A stretch of 57,718 nucleotides of DNA, taken from assembly GCA_018524725.1 (NCBI GenBank), contig JAEUWP010000297.1, positions 1 through 57,718 on the forward strand, read 5' to 3'. Of this stretch, positions 12,317 to 24,700 are shown in pieces. The position numbers and the translations under genes were made by a program. The notes under the pieces were generated by a model. The model had not been told where the DNA came from. It did not search any database and was given only the letters and a program-made list of their open reading frames with translations. The DNA comes from Podaxis mareebaensis. Taxonomy: Eukaryota > Basidiomycota > Agaricomycetes > Agaricales > Agaricaceae. The number at the start of each line of letters is the position of its first letter. Within the stretch, counting starts at the first letter, position 1.

Positions 12317-15300
12317 ATGTCGACGTCTGTCAACCAGCCAATCCCACAACAGCTACCTCAAGAGGAGTTGGACAACCTTTATGACACAGTTCTGCAGGGG
12401 TTCAGCGAGGTACAAGAAGCTGAGGGGCCCGAGGCTACTTCACCATACTCCGATGTTCACGATCCCGCCGGCCATTTTTCCACTATAACCACTTCTAGGT
12501 GGTCAAATCAACCGGCAACGCCTAGTAGCGTGAATACAAGTGAGTGATTGGGTGCATCTAAAGACAAGTTGATTACTGATTCTAAATAGCCTCCTGGTCA
12601 CTTGTACCACCTCATGCTCCATCACCGCCCCCGCTTCCGCCCCCACCTCCGCCGCGTGTCCAGTCTTTAGGTCCATCTTCAAGTAGCCGACCTTTCCGTC
12701 CGCTACCACAACCCCCCACGTTGTCGAGCGGTCCTCTCACCCCACCGCCCAATCCGTGCTCGAGTACATTCTCCACCGCCCCGATTGATCCTTATGCTGG
12801 TGTAGCCGCGCATCCGAACGCCGGTAAAGACCTCCAGAATAACACACCACCCCCTGATCCTTCGTCACAAATCAATGGTGTCGCTTCTTCCGACGTTCCT
12901 GATATCCAAGACGATCTAGATGATGAAGCTGATGACGACGAGAGTGAAAGCTCACGATCCGACATTGATGAATCCGGAGAGAGAATGCGACCTCCACCGC
13001 CCTACAAACCACATGTTGATCCCAAACTTACCCTGCTGGTTGGGCCCAAGGTCGAAGACCCGGGAACGATGCGGTCCCTCCCGACTTCACCCCCAGAGTC
13101 TGTGCCGCCCGTTTCCCAGAATTCAACTAGACCAGATGCAAATGGTTTCGGAACCTGTGGGTCGCAAACTTGAGCTGGTTCCTGTTTACTCACATACGAT
13201 TCAGATAACTCCGAGCGGGCTGACGTTTGGCATATCCCTCCTGATCCTGGTCCCTCTAGACCGAGGGGTGTAATGCCAAGAGACAGTTACGTCGACGTAG
13301 GGCCCAGCTCATTGGACGACCATGGAGAATATGATGGCCCGTATGAATCCAAAAACCATGAATATCATAATGACTTTTCTTCGGAGGATGGTCAAGTCAT
13401 ACAGGGCGCAAACCTCGGGCGACGCAATTCCAGATTTGTTTTGATCACACGCCCTCCTTCCGATATCGGTTCACTCGTGCCCCCTTTACCCGGGCATATT
13501 GCAGGTGATGATCCCCTCTCAGATCCATACGGCGAGGTGGACGAAGAAGATGATTCTCTATTCATTAACTATTCCTTACTGTCACACCTCGCAACGCTTC
13601 TCCGGGACAAGGTTCCGCGTGGCATTCATGTTAAAGGCAGTATACCTTATCCCAACGCATTCACCGGGAAAGATATCGTGGTAAGTTCGCTTGTGTGTTT
13701 CGCAAATGCCATGGATTGAAAAGATCAATAGTCAACCATTCATTCTCAAATTGCGCGCGAGCTCAGGGAAAATCATGGGGGTTCTTCTAGTGACCGGCGA
13801 CCCGCCCTCCTCGTCGCGCGGAGCCTTCAAAGCCAACTGTTCTTTTACGAAGTCGAATGGGGAGGTCGTGTCTTACAAGATGGCGTTGGCGACGTCTATA
13901 TGTTCCTGGATGAATCTCAGGATCTCTCGGAAAGAACGGAGATTCCGACAGGCGTTGTCACCGTTCTAACGAAGTGCTACTCTCCGAGTTGCGGAGAATT
14001 CGATGATGGCTGCTACTCGTATTCTTGTCCCCGCAAGGTATATATATTTAAATGTGCCATCCTCGCTGCCTCGACTCTGATCACGTTTACAGGGCCTCAA
14101 GCAATTACCACCTGCAAAAGAAGCACTATCAGGTCCTCAACAGGACCCATGGCCCATGACTGTCTCGGAAGATATATTGAATTCGCTCACAGACAACGAG
14201 ATTAACCGACAAACGTAGGAGTCTACCATACTACGCTACTGGCCGCTAATCGTGTACCCTAGGATCATCCACAAGCTTCTGAGCAAGGAGGAGCAATATG
14301 TCCACGACCTCGACGTTGTGGAGTCTGTTTTCATTGAGCCATTGCGTGGTTCGGGTCTCTCCGTTAGTTCAGGAGACCTTCACGAGTTCATTGACGAGGT
14401 GTTCGGGAATATTACACAAGTCCGAGACGTAAATAAACGCCTCCTCGAGATTCTTTATGTTCGCCAACGAGAGCAAGCGCCTGTTGTTGTAGAAATCGGT
14501 GATATATTCCTCGATGCAGCCACGACGGATTTCAAAGACGTATACCCGACATATATCGGACACCACCCTATCGCGGAAAGGCTGCTGAGGGAAGAACTCG
14601 AGGGGAATTCGGCATTCAGGCTATTCATCGAGGTGAGTATGTGCATCATGATCCTCGCTATCATACCGATTCTTCGCTCCAGAATTGCTCCAGAAGACAG
14701 ATAACCCGCCTCGGACAGTCGCCGCGCCTCGACCTCAAGCACTTCCTGAATCGCCCCGTTGAACATCTGCAGAAGTATCGGGTGTTGCTGGAGGCTATAT
14801 ATAAGGAAACAGATCGCAGCAATACGGACGGTGAATTCCTTACGGAGGCTATCAAGGCCCTGAATAAATTGCAGACCCTGTCGCAGGTGCACACTTTCCA
14901 GGAAACCGTCATGAGAGGATCAACCAAGAAATGGGAGTGGTCAGATCTCGTTACTCCATCCGAGAGACAATACTTCTCTCGTGAGGAGGCGAAGCGTCAA
15001 TCGTGGGTGCATTGTTTACTCCGTTCGATTTTAAACTTAGGCTCATTTTTCCAGAATTATCTTCGAATTGATTGCGACAGAGATGGATTATGTGAAAGAT
15101 TTGCATAATATCAACAAGGTATTTTGATTCTTCCTAATAGTTGCTGCCGGTCCTAACTCCCGCAAGATCTTCATAACCCCATTACGAGAAGCAGATCCTT
15201 CTATAATCCCACGAGACCGGCTCCCACAATTCCTTAAGGATGTCTTCAGCAACATACAAGAGATCACTATGTACCACCAGAGGCTGGTGGAGCAGCTTCA

Positions 15301-17971
15301 TCATATTCAACGCGAATATCATCCACGAATCCCTAGCATAACCGCAGCCGTGTTTGACACTGCACTCAACTTCAGAGAAGCATACCTGGAATACATACCC
15401 AACTATCCGATCGCAGCATTTCGGATAGAGGATGAGAAAGAAAAGAACCCCGCTTTCAAGGCCTTCCACGAGGTAATTGGGCCTCTTTGAAAGTTCTACA
15501 ACAATTTACTGATACAAAACAGAGTGCGATACGGCATCCCGGTGCTCAGCGGCTGGACATGATACATTTCATATATCGACCGATTCCTCGATTACTTCGG
15601 TACGAATTATTGCTGAAAGGTATCCTCGACACTGCCCCGCCCGGCCATGAAGACAGGAGCGCTATTCCCAATGTGATTGAGATCCTGAAATCCCTAGGAA
15701 AAGACACCGAACCTGGTGTCGCGTCAGCCAAGCAGAAGGTCGATCTGTGGAAATACAACTCATCGATCGTCTTCAAGCCTGGGGAGCATTTCGTGAGTCT
15801 AATCGCCTCGCTGCTTCTAGGGGTTTTCCTTACCGCGTGCAGGATATGGACCTACTTAACGACTCCAGGTCCTTGATTCATACGGGAAAGCTGTATCGTC
15901 AACCAGAAGGTGGCATAGGCCGGAGTGACTGGACGGAGCTGTTTGTCATCCTATTTGATAACTATTGTACGTGGCTATTATCCTTAATTCTTCCTGTTGA
16001 CTGAATCCCTTCAGTCGTGATGACAAAACCCAAGACCAAAGATGATGTTACTGAGTATCATGTGACTCGACGGGTAAAACGGTTCTATATGTGTTCTTTC
16101 TGCCATAAACTCACCCTAGTTTCTAGCCCATTCCACTGGACCTACTTTCATTGACCAAATTCGACGAACCACCAACACAGCGATTGACTGGCCTTCTCCG
16201 CAACCGCCGCGATCGAAATCCACAAAGTCCCACCGGCTCTAACCACTCTCGTGCCGACAGTGGCGACAACTCGTTATACCCCTTCACTCTTCATCATACA
16301 GGTCGGTTGGGGGGACCCTGCGTTTTGTATGCCGAGTCTGCATTGGTGCGCACTGAATGGCAGAGGAAGTTGGAGGAGACTTTGGGCTTGAGAAGGGTAG
16401 TCATGGAATCGAACAAGGTATTCGAGATGGAGACGTTGAGCTCGGAAACATTCCTGGTACCTTCTGCCACCGGCACCCAAGCCATACCACCATGGAGCGA
16501 CACAATCACTGTTGGTGGAAAAGTGACTTGTTCAGTTCCATTCAGTGAGTTACCCAACCCCTCATGCTGTCCGTCGAAGAAACGACTGATGTGCATTCGA
16601 TAGCCACGCACGACGGTCGAAAGCTTGTCGCCATCGGTTGCGGTGAAGGTGTCTGGATTGGTTTCCTTCACGACCCTCGCTGTGAGTTTTCTTATGTATC
16701 CTTGGGGTCATGTTCCTTATTTAATTTACCATGAATAGCCATGCGTCGCGTGCTTCATTTACGGAATGTTACACAGTGCGCTATGCTCGAGGATTTCGGC
16801 CTGTTCCTCGTGTTGGCTGATAGAACTTTGTTCGCCTATCACATTGAAGCTCTGGTGCCCACTCAGCCAAATAACCCAGCTGCGTCGGTAAATCCCCAGC
16901 GCTTGAACACTGGCAATAAAGAGGTGTTATTCTTCACCGTTGGAACAATACAGAACAGAACCCTCGTAATCTACATGAAGAAGAGAGGGGTAAGTCTTTC
17001 CTTTCCCCTTGTTCGAAGTACACTAACACCCGGAACAGTCGGATAGCGAGTTTCACGCTTTGGAACCTGTGGCAGAAAGAATTAGCGAAAGGCCGAAAGC
17101 CAATACGAGCATTGGCTCTCGGTTTTTCAACAAAAACAAGCCTGACTGGTTCCGGGTTTATAAAGACTTCAGACTACCCTCAGAATGCTACGACCTGATT
17201 TTCCTGAAGGCGAGAATTGCAATTCTGTGCCAAAGAGGCTTCGAGATCATGCAGATCGAAAAGTAGGTTTATTCAACATTGAAGTGACGTTTCTGTGTTC
17301 TGATTTCCCGTAGTCTCAGTAGCGTTACCATTCCTGTCACACAAGACTCCCGTCTCACACAACGCTGCGAATCATGCAGACCGTTAGGAATGTTCCGAGT
17401 CAATGATGAAGAGTTCATTCTCTGTTACAACGGTATGTACCACTGCCTTAGGCGCCTATCCTCAGTTCTTAATCCACGCCCAGAATTTGGCCTTTACGTC
17501 AACAAGCACGGAGATCCCTCACGGAAAAATTCTACGGTTGAATGGGAGGGCACAGCCGAACGCGTCGCTCTCCATGCCCCTTATATCCTCCTTTTCGACT
17601 CTCGTTTCATCGAAGTCCGACATGTCGATACCGGTCGTTTGGCGCAGATCATCACTGGGAATGATGTTCGATGCGTCTGGGATGGACGGGGTGCAGATTT
17701 GTCTCCAGCAGTCATCATCGCCGACGGTCTCGACGAGAACATGTCGCAAGAGCCTAGAGTACACGCAGTGATGAATAACACTGCGGAGCCACAGTTCCAA
17801 CAAGGCGGGAGACCTAATCGGGGAACTTACCAACATGTATTCGAATTGGTTCCTACAATACCTTTATACCTACCGGAGCCCATTGCATCCCCTCCCGCGG
17901 CAGCCCATTTTCAACCCTCCTTCTCACCACCTAGGTCACCTTCGCGAGGCCCAGCAAGTTTTCGTTCATGA
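12317..17971 (+). CDS. Rho guanine nucleotide exchange factor with tandem DH domains, PH region and CNH domain
   Basis: This is a GEF for Rho-type GTPases of the Rom1/Rom2 (citron-homology) class, acting in cell-wall integrity and polarity. The first ~600 codons are Pro/Ser-rich and disordered. A first DH domain covers about 14260-15010 (IIHKLLSKEEQYVHDLDVVE; FIEPLR; then LDLKHFLNRPVEHLQKYRVL across an intron). A second DH domain follows at once, about 15050-15770 (IIFELIATEMDYVKDLHNIN; FITPLREADPSIIPRD; MIHFIYRPIPRLLRYELLLK). A PH-like region covers about 15840-16500 (LIHTGKLYRQPEGG; WTELFVILFDNY). The CNH domain covers about 16590-17850 (GRKLVAIGCGEGVWIGF; LVLADRTLFAYHIEALVP; VHAVMNNTAEPQF). 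More than ten small introns are needed. The start at 12317 is the first Met of an open frame just after a plausible leader. Classical Rom2 has one DH, so the duplication is unusual. Family very sure; exon borders approximate. Confidence 0.9.
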
Positions 17972-18710
17972 CGCATCTTAGCTCTGTATCTCTGTTCTAT
18001 CTTCGTATTGTACTTGGATATCCTGTGTCTTCCCATACCATTTTGCACGATTTTTACACTATAAATACAGCAATTGACGGACTATGTACCTTGATAGCAC
18101 CCGCTAGATAAGTGAAAAATACAGCCGTTGAAATGTTCGCATTCATCGCCCGCACCAACTGGTGTGGTCCGGGGTTTACCAGACGCTAAGTCCCAAAGAA
18201 TCATGTCCTCGCTTGGTGTTAGGCGTACTGACGTGAAACTTCGGCATGTTCTTGATGGCTCACGCGAGATAGAACCCAATTGGACTTGTTGTTGTGCAAT
18301 TCATTCATTGTGTTAACAACTTCAACGGCTCGTCTCTCATATTTCATGTCTAAGTTTGTAATGCCTGCTTCAGAGAAAGACCTGTCTTCTAGTTGTGTTA
18401 TATTCCTACGTCCGAGTTTTTGTGAACGGAGTGCCACTTAATTGTTTCGATCATCAACGACTCAGGATACAATATTATCACCATCATGTAGAGAAGTGGC
18501 AGGTCGATAAACACACGATGAAACAAGCTCAAGCTGAATATTACGTTACTCAGGTCACTAACATGGACGACCTGTTTGACTCACATTCAAGATATCACCA
18601 TTCGGACTCGAAATGAGACACGGCATCCTTTCAAAGCAATGCATAGGCCTTGATTGCATACATGAAAACTTCAACAACTACAAAAGTTACGTGATCGACA
18701 AGTGCAGCCC
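17972..18710. other. Convergent 3' interval; no gene seen
   Basis: This 740-bp AT-richer stretch lies between the RhoGEF stop and the stop of the next minus-strand gene. It has several short open frames on both strands without domains or plausible start contexts. An ATAAATA run at about 18061 may serve as a polyadenylation signal for the RhoGEF. Confidence 0.45.
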
Positions 18711-20032
18711 TCATTCAAACAGTGCTAGAGCTTTAGGCGGGAAACAGCTGGAGTTTTCCAGTCTCCTGTAAACCTTCAAATTCGGCTTCTCATAGACCAG
18801 ACTGAGACGCTCCTGTTTCCCCTGCTCGACAACGACAGACTGAATCTGTTTCAAAGCCTCCTCTAACCTCTTGAGCGACGGCTGCAAGCTAGCATTAACA
18901 CTCTGGAGCTGAGGAGACGACAAAGTCACGCTATCGATAGTGTGGAATGTCCCATTTGTATGGCGCCCCAGGAAATGGTTCCCAGTCTGCGAAAAATAGA
19001 GCTGAGGGTAACGGTCGTTCCAGGATAGCCCTCGTCCTCCCGATTTAGTTGTCAGCTCGAGGATAGATGAGTGTGGGATGTTAGCGTTGCCTTTGTGATG
19101 GACTCTCAAGCCGAAGACATTAGATCTCCGCTGCTGATTGCTAGCTCCAGAAGAAGCTGATGCAGCGGTGGATAGGGTACTTCGGCTCGAGAGCACCATG
19201 TTGGCCATGGCGTTGACGAGATCTCCATCGTCTCCCTCCGAAGTCTGGGCTGACTGGTCCTGTGACAGACAGCCGTCGACTTCGAACTGAACGACCATCC
19301 TAAAGCGACCGAATTTCTGTAACCATTAAATCAGTACTCCGAGCACTGATCAGCAAAACGAAAAGGATAGCTTCACATATGTGACAATGCGGTGATGATA
19401 CATGGACCGCTGAGTGGCGGGTGGCATTGGCTTCGTAGTAGCCTTCTCGAAATTGAATCCGTATGTATCCCCGTGCATAAATTCAGTCGTCTTTGGCTCC
19501 CAACGGTTGAGAATAATAGTTTTATCCCCAACCAATTGTGTGTCGATGCGAAAATCCTTCCCACTAGCTTGGGTGACCCAACGCAAAAGTTTGCGAAGAC
19601 CATTGCGGTCAGTTAAGAAGTCAACCGTCTTCCAGTCCTCGCGAGGGAAGATCTGTTGCACATCAACAGCTGCCACGAGAGGTAGGAGAGGTTGGCCAGG
19701 AAGGATATGATTATTATGATCACGGAAGTGTTTCCCCTTATCGGGACGAATTGTAAGGGGGAGTGTGGGGTTTGTCCAGACATTAGGGGAACCTGGTTGA
19801 TAACAGTGGTCAGGAAATCATTTCGTCCGGGGGGTCACGTCTGGAGGAACTTACCTGGTACGACTATAGCAGGGTTCTCCTTTTTTGTACCGGGGAACCA
19901 GTCGTAAGAGCCTATATATCGACAGTCTTCGAGGAGATCGGTAGTACGTTCAGCAATTTCGGGATCTGGGCGGGGCACCTCAATAGTGAGAAGAGGCCCG
20001 CTGAGCCCATCCAGCCTGGAACGCGGAGGCAT
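18711..20032 (-). CDS. Conserved fungal protein of unknown function
   Basis: The protein is well conserved among filamentous fungi as I remember it, sometimes annotated by transfer as a geranylgeranyl pyrophosphate synthetase. I see none of that enzyme's DDXXD motifs and do not endorse the name. Exon 1 starts MPPRSRLDGLSGPLLTIEVP, then ERTTDLLEDCRYIGSYDWF and an IVVPG splice to PNVWTNPTLPLTI, RDHNNHILPGQPLLPLV, DVQQIFPREDWKTVDFLTDR, NGLRKLLRWV, KDFRIDTQLVGDKTIILNRW, HHRIVTYKFGRFRMVVQFEV. Downstream come a Ser-rich linker and a C-terminal region with NVFGLRVHHKGNAN, LYFSQTGNHFLGRH and a helical Lys/Gln-rich stretch. The introns are short (around 19300-19350 and 19800-19850). The layout suggests an intracellular soluble protein; no signal peptide or membrane helix is visible. 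Being a gene is very likely; its function is unknown. Confidence 0.82.
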
Positions 20033-21083
20033 CCTTTGTTACTAGTTAGGAGTACGAGATGTAGAGGGGCGCTGAGCGATCGAGTTAGTCATAGAGGAGC
20101 TTATATGAAGAGGAGGGCAGAACCGCCATCAACCAGTGAGTGTTCGCTGGTGCTCTGGTGCTACTCTTACGATACACCAGGCCCGTGACGCTGCTGCGCA
20201 GGCAGAAGTAAGTGGGGTCGAAGCTGGAGACGCCGTTCCAAAGCATCATGCAGAATGCATGGCGCGCTTCTTAGAACACGAAGTGGAGGGAGAATCAACA
20301 GTGAGTCGAAAGAGGCCCACCCCCATGGTACCACGGCCGGCCGTGCTGTTTGAAGCCACTGTGGATTACGCGATCTTTATCCATCCATCGGACGAGTCGC
20401 GTATTTCTCTTGATGATGGCCTCAGAAGAACATACCGTAGTACCCCTGGCTTCTCATTTCGTCTCAGGATCAAGGCCGACTCTCCGGTCGCTGCTTGCCT
20501 GCTTTTGATCCAACTTCAGACACACTGGAGCTAGGATACCCACTAGGAAACTCCAAGCTCCAAGGGCGGCAGTAGTAACGTGGTGTCTTGATTCACCCCA
20601 TCGTAGTCGTACGCCGTTCTTACGTTCCCGGCGCATTGGTCCTGCGGCTTCGCACCAGCCTCACACTGATGTGCGGTGGTCGTTTATTCGGAGGGATTCG
20701 AACTGGCCAATGAATACAGTAAGCCTTAGTCCTCGTTAAAGAGATTGAGGATATTGCGGTTATCGTTGAAGAAGAAAAGGGAATGTTATTTGGCCCGGAA
20801 AACAGTGCACAAATCGGATAGGGGTTATTATATTCAACGCGATGAAGTTGAACTTTCAGTCGATTCGGGCAGCATTGTACCCTGACCCATCGTCGCTCCT
20901 CCGTACCGAACCTGCGAATATCACATAAGCTCCTCGTCAAAGATCTGTACATGCCCTATTGAGTATCGAGCAGTCAGGAGGAATGTCGCGCATGGCATTT
21001 CTGCATCTCTCAGCAATCACTTCAAAAACCATCTGGCAGATGTCAACGAGGGTATGATTTTACGGCACGATCAACGGTTAACA
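20033..21083. other. Intergenic interval between two minus-strand genes
   Basis: This is about 1 kb with short frames on both strands (plus 20136-20534, minus 20952-20620) that lack recognisable motifs or splice-supported extension. It must contain the promoter of the gene starting at 20032. Nothing else is seen. Confidence 0.4.
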
Positions 21084-21756
21084 TCAAACAGGCTCACCAT
21101 TGCGGACCTCCACCAGCCCTTCCAACATTCGCACACAAGAACAAAAATAACTCTGCCGCCCCGAATGATATTCCATTTCACGCGCATGATCAAACCGCGA
21201 CTGATCTCTCGGAGGCGGCTAACCTAAGTGACCATAGTGAACGAACATAAGCATATCGCGTATCAGTCTCCAGGGAGTCAAAAGCAGAAAAGAAAAGATA
21301 GAAGGTAGATAGGTGTAAAAACTACACTGCATACCTTGTACCTCCAAGTTTTCTCGTACGGATGTTCCATCATATGCCGCTATCGATCACCAAGACAAGG
21401 GCTTCGTTGAGATGCGCACGTTGATGTAACAAAAGGCGACTTACGACATGCCTCTTAACCTGTCCGTACGTTTCTGCAGGAAACTCCCGCTGTGCATATA
21501 CATTTGACGGCGAGACCTCTATCGGTGGGTCCTGCAGCACCATGATTCCGTTGAGCTGCGGCGGGGACCGCGAAGACGATGCCGGGACTGGAACAGACAG
21601 TGGTGGGATCACAGACGATGCCGTAGCCTGGGTATGGGTTGCATATTGCCTAGCGAGGGTCGTGAACTGGACTTCTTGTTGCGTAACAGTCGACTTGTAT
21701 GGCGGTAGATTCATTAGTCCGTTGTTACAATGGTGGTATGGTGTATTCGAGGACAT
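21084..21756 (-). CDS. Small hypothetical protein, 163 residues, three exons
   Basis: I do not recognise a family. Three exons join perfectly in frame: 21445-21756 (104 codons), 21335-21379 (15 codons) and 21084-21218 (45 codons including the stop). Donors are GTAAGT and GTATGC, and acceptors end ATAG and TTAG. The N-terminal two-thirds is Ser/Pro/Thr/Gln-rich and probably disordered (MSSNTPYHHCNN...). The C-terminal third is dense and charged: VKRHV|RHMMEHPYEKTWRYK|PPPRDQSRFDHAREMEYH, then SYFCSCVRMLEGLVEVRNGEPV. That block looks like a conserved helical module. There is no signal peptide or membrane segment. A second possible end is a downstream ATG exon near 21040, which I rejected because it breaks the frame. 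It is the last gene of the CpG-normal part. Confidence 0.6.
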
Positions 21757-24700
21757 GTCGAGTGGATTAGAGCGTGGAAATTGAGGTCGAGGGCTCGAAA
21801 ACCAAAAGAAGGGGGAAAGTGTGTGGATGTAGGATCCCGGCTTAACGCCCACGGTCCCTCTGAGCCGAAACTGTCCTACCCATCTGTCCCTTCGTAAACC
21901 TTCATATATTCTTCGCACCCCTCGACTTCTTAGGCCATTAACGTTCAGAAGATGCTGCGGTCCCACTGCATGTCTCATAAGACAGCCGAAGAACTGGGAT
22001 TTCAACTCGCATTTCAGCATCGAAGCGAATACTTGCCCCCGTCCCCCTAGTCATAATTCTCCGAATCACACCTCCGGCAGGTAATAGGGAGCGCAAAGGA
22101 GCGCGAAGAGGAAGGAGGAGTGGATGGAATGACAAAGGAAGAAAGTTATGTTGTAATTTTCTTCTGTATGTGATGTTGCTGATCCATCGTCCGCGTCAAC
22201 TACTGGCCGCTTAGTGGCTGGACAAAACCGGAGAATCAGGCGCAAGAAAACAAGGAACAAGTGGATATGACCCTGCTGGTGGCCTTCGATATTCAAATTT
22301 GCCTACTGAAAGGGATAGTAGGAACGTCACCCAACGACATACTGCAGGTCAATCTCCCTGTCTCTGGTATTGTCTGCCTTGTGCTCCTCCCCACGCCCTT
22401 TCCACGGACCTCCTGAGGCATCAGCTTTCCCCACAACGCCAGACCGTCCTTCAAATCCTCGACTAGTCCTGAAGTTGCGAAGGAATCCGAGGATCTGGGT
22501 ACAAGGCCATAACTTCCTCACCGGGACGCAGGAGGACACGCGAACGGATGGCAGGGAACATATCGAGTACTTCCTCCAGGCAATCCAAGTGGTTCGCACA
22601 TGGTTGTCGGCCTATGGTTTCGGGTCGTTGCTGGAGCTACATCTTGCTGGAGGCTGACTGTTGTCTTCTCGCGTCCTTGGCCCTCGTTGGGAGGTATCAC
22701 AGACGAACAGGGATGGGGAAACAACTGGTACCCTCAATCAAACACTTTGGGTCATTCTTGAGTAACCCCGCATGCCTCTCACCAATCCCGAACCTCAACG
22801 CCCTCGGCAGCCGAATGCCGTGACCATGTGGCGGATGACAAACGGGATCGGATATAAAGCGCCCAACAGAATGTGAGTCACATTTGCACCTCTGTCTTCT
22901 ACCATCACAGAATGAGACTGATATTGTTCCGAGGTGGCATTTTGAGAGTGGGACCGCCGTGGACTCTAAGATCCGAGAAGGAGAAAGCACCAAGAGCAAG
23001 AGCCGCGACCAAGAGGCAGAGCGAGATACTAGGAATAATTGACCAAGATAACCAACATCAAGAGATCTTTGGACCTGCATGACGCTTGAAAGAGCCGTAC
23101 AAGCGGAGGTATCTATTGCTGGAGGAACAACGGACGACGCTTTGACTGGTTAACAATGGGGATGAAATTGCAAACACACCTGGTGCCAACCCAACCTCAA
23201 CGCATTGTGAATCCCGCAAGTTAAAGATCCGTCTGTTGTAAATGTGGTACCAGTACAAGTTTTCGAGGCCTGAGCAGTGTTGTTGAATGCCCATGGAAGA
23301 GCCGAAGACTGTCAAGGTTGTTTATAGCAAGTCGAAAATGAAGAGCGAACAGACAGCGATATGGCGCGAAATAGTCATCCTACAGGAGAACTCAAGGCTG
23401 ATGGACCGCATATATGGACCTTTCAGAGGTGTAAAAGTGTCAGCGGGAGGCAGCAAACACCAGGAAGCGGAAGAGCAACCTACTATTCACAAGCCTTGCT
23501 ATTGGTACCAGACTCCTCGAGTTCACCGTTCAAGGCATATATACTGGCTCCGGATGACTTCCGTGCCAATGGGTCCGGTAGGAGCGTCTTGCGCCATGGA
23601 CACACCGAGAGACTCGGGTGTGCCCTGGCACACGGACAATGCCTGCGCCTCGAGAGTGGTGATGACAGCAAACACCAAGGAAAGCTAGTCGTGTCCCCTC
23701 TGTTGGTCGCGAAGCGAGGTTTTGTGTGCGAGAGCGGGAAAAGAATGAAAAGTGGAAAAAATGGCTGACGGACGAAAGACAACAAGAATATAGCGGTATC
23801 AGGACGGAAAGCCCCGTTCTCCCAGCCTCCTCTTCCTCAATTAACCAGCCAACTCCATTAACTTCTCTCCGTGGACCTTTTCTGCAGCGGAAGGCAAGAT
23901 ACGCTTTGGGCGTTTCGAGCGATGGAAGTGACAAGGAGAGAAGGTGAGAGTTGATTTCATTAGTGATAGGAGTGCGAAACGAGGCTGATGTATGTGGCTG
24001 CAAAAGGAGGAATGGGACGTAGGATGAACAGCCGTCGTAGATGAACGAAAATTGGGGATAGACGAGACTAAAATCTGAGTGGTGGTCCAGCCGATCACTT
24101 CTCAATGCAGCTGGGGGTCCAAACAACACCAGCGTTCTATCTCACCGGGTCTCATCATGTCGCTCCCCCGTCTGGGGCCCAACCTCAGTCATCTACATAT
24201 TTCTTTCCGCTTCTTTGACCACTTGAGCGGTGGCGACACAGGAAATTGCCACCTAATTTGCCCGACAGACGGTACGCTCGCAGCTCACCAACACGCTCCA
24301 CTTTCTTCTCCCGCTCCCCATCCGGCGCAGGAACAACTTTTCTCAACCTCGTACCCGTCGAACATACCACATAACCACATCATGGTCAAATGTTTGACGG
24401 TGATTAATTCAACCGCTGGCAAGTGGATTCCATTTTTGCAACCCTACCATCCAACGCCACAGACCTTACAGAACATAAACTTACCCTCTTGCGCTTTCGT
24501 TCGACAGATGCCTGATATCCCAGCTTGAACGTCCTACATTCGGTGCCACGCTGCCGTTCCGTATCCTATGTCGCCTCCCTCTTAGCTTCAGGATCCGGCC
24601 CACGCTTTGCTTATCCCATACGTGATGACTCAGTCGTAATTGCCTAGCAAGAAATGGCGCACGAGATGGATAGTCCATCGGGTGGAGACCTTCTAGGAGT

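Noticed and set aside
18711..20032. Geranylgeranyl pyrophosphate synthase for the minus-strand protein
   Set aside because: The aspartate-rich DDXXD motifs of prenyl synthases are absent; I think the name is propagated misannotation.
20685..20705. tRNA B-box-like GGATTCGAAC on the plus strand
   Set aside because: The flanking bases cannot form the T-stem or acceptor stem, and no A box lies at the right distance on the minus strand.
21000..21058. Extra 3' exon (MVFEVIAERC...) for the small three-exon gene
   Set aside because: Splicing from the GGTGAG donor creates an immediate stop in the supported frame; the natural stop at 21084 gives a clean protein.
23530..24129. 199-codon minus-strand ORF as a gene
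   Set aside because: Low-complexity, arginine/serine-rich text overlapped by equal frames on both strands; no motifs.
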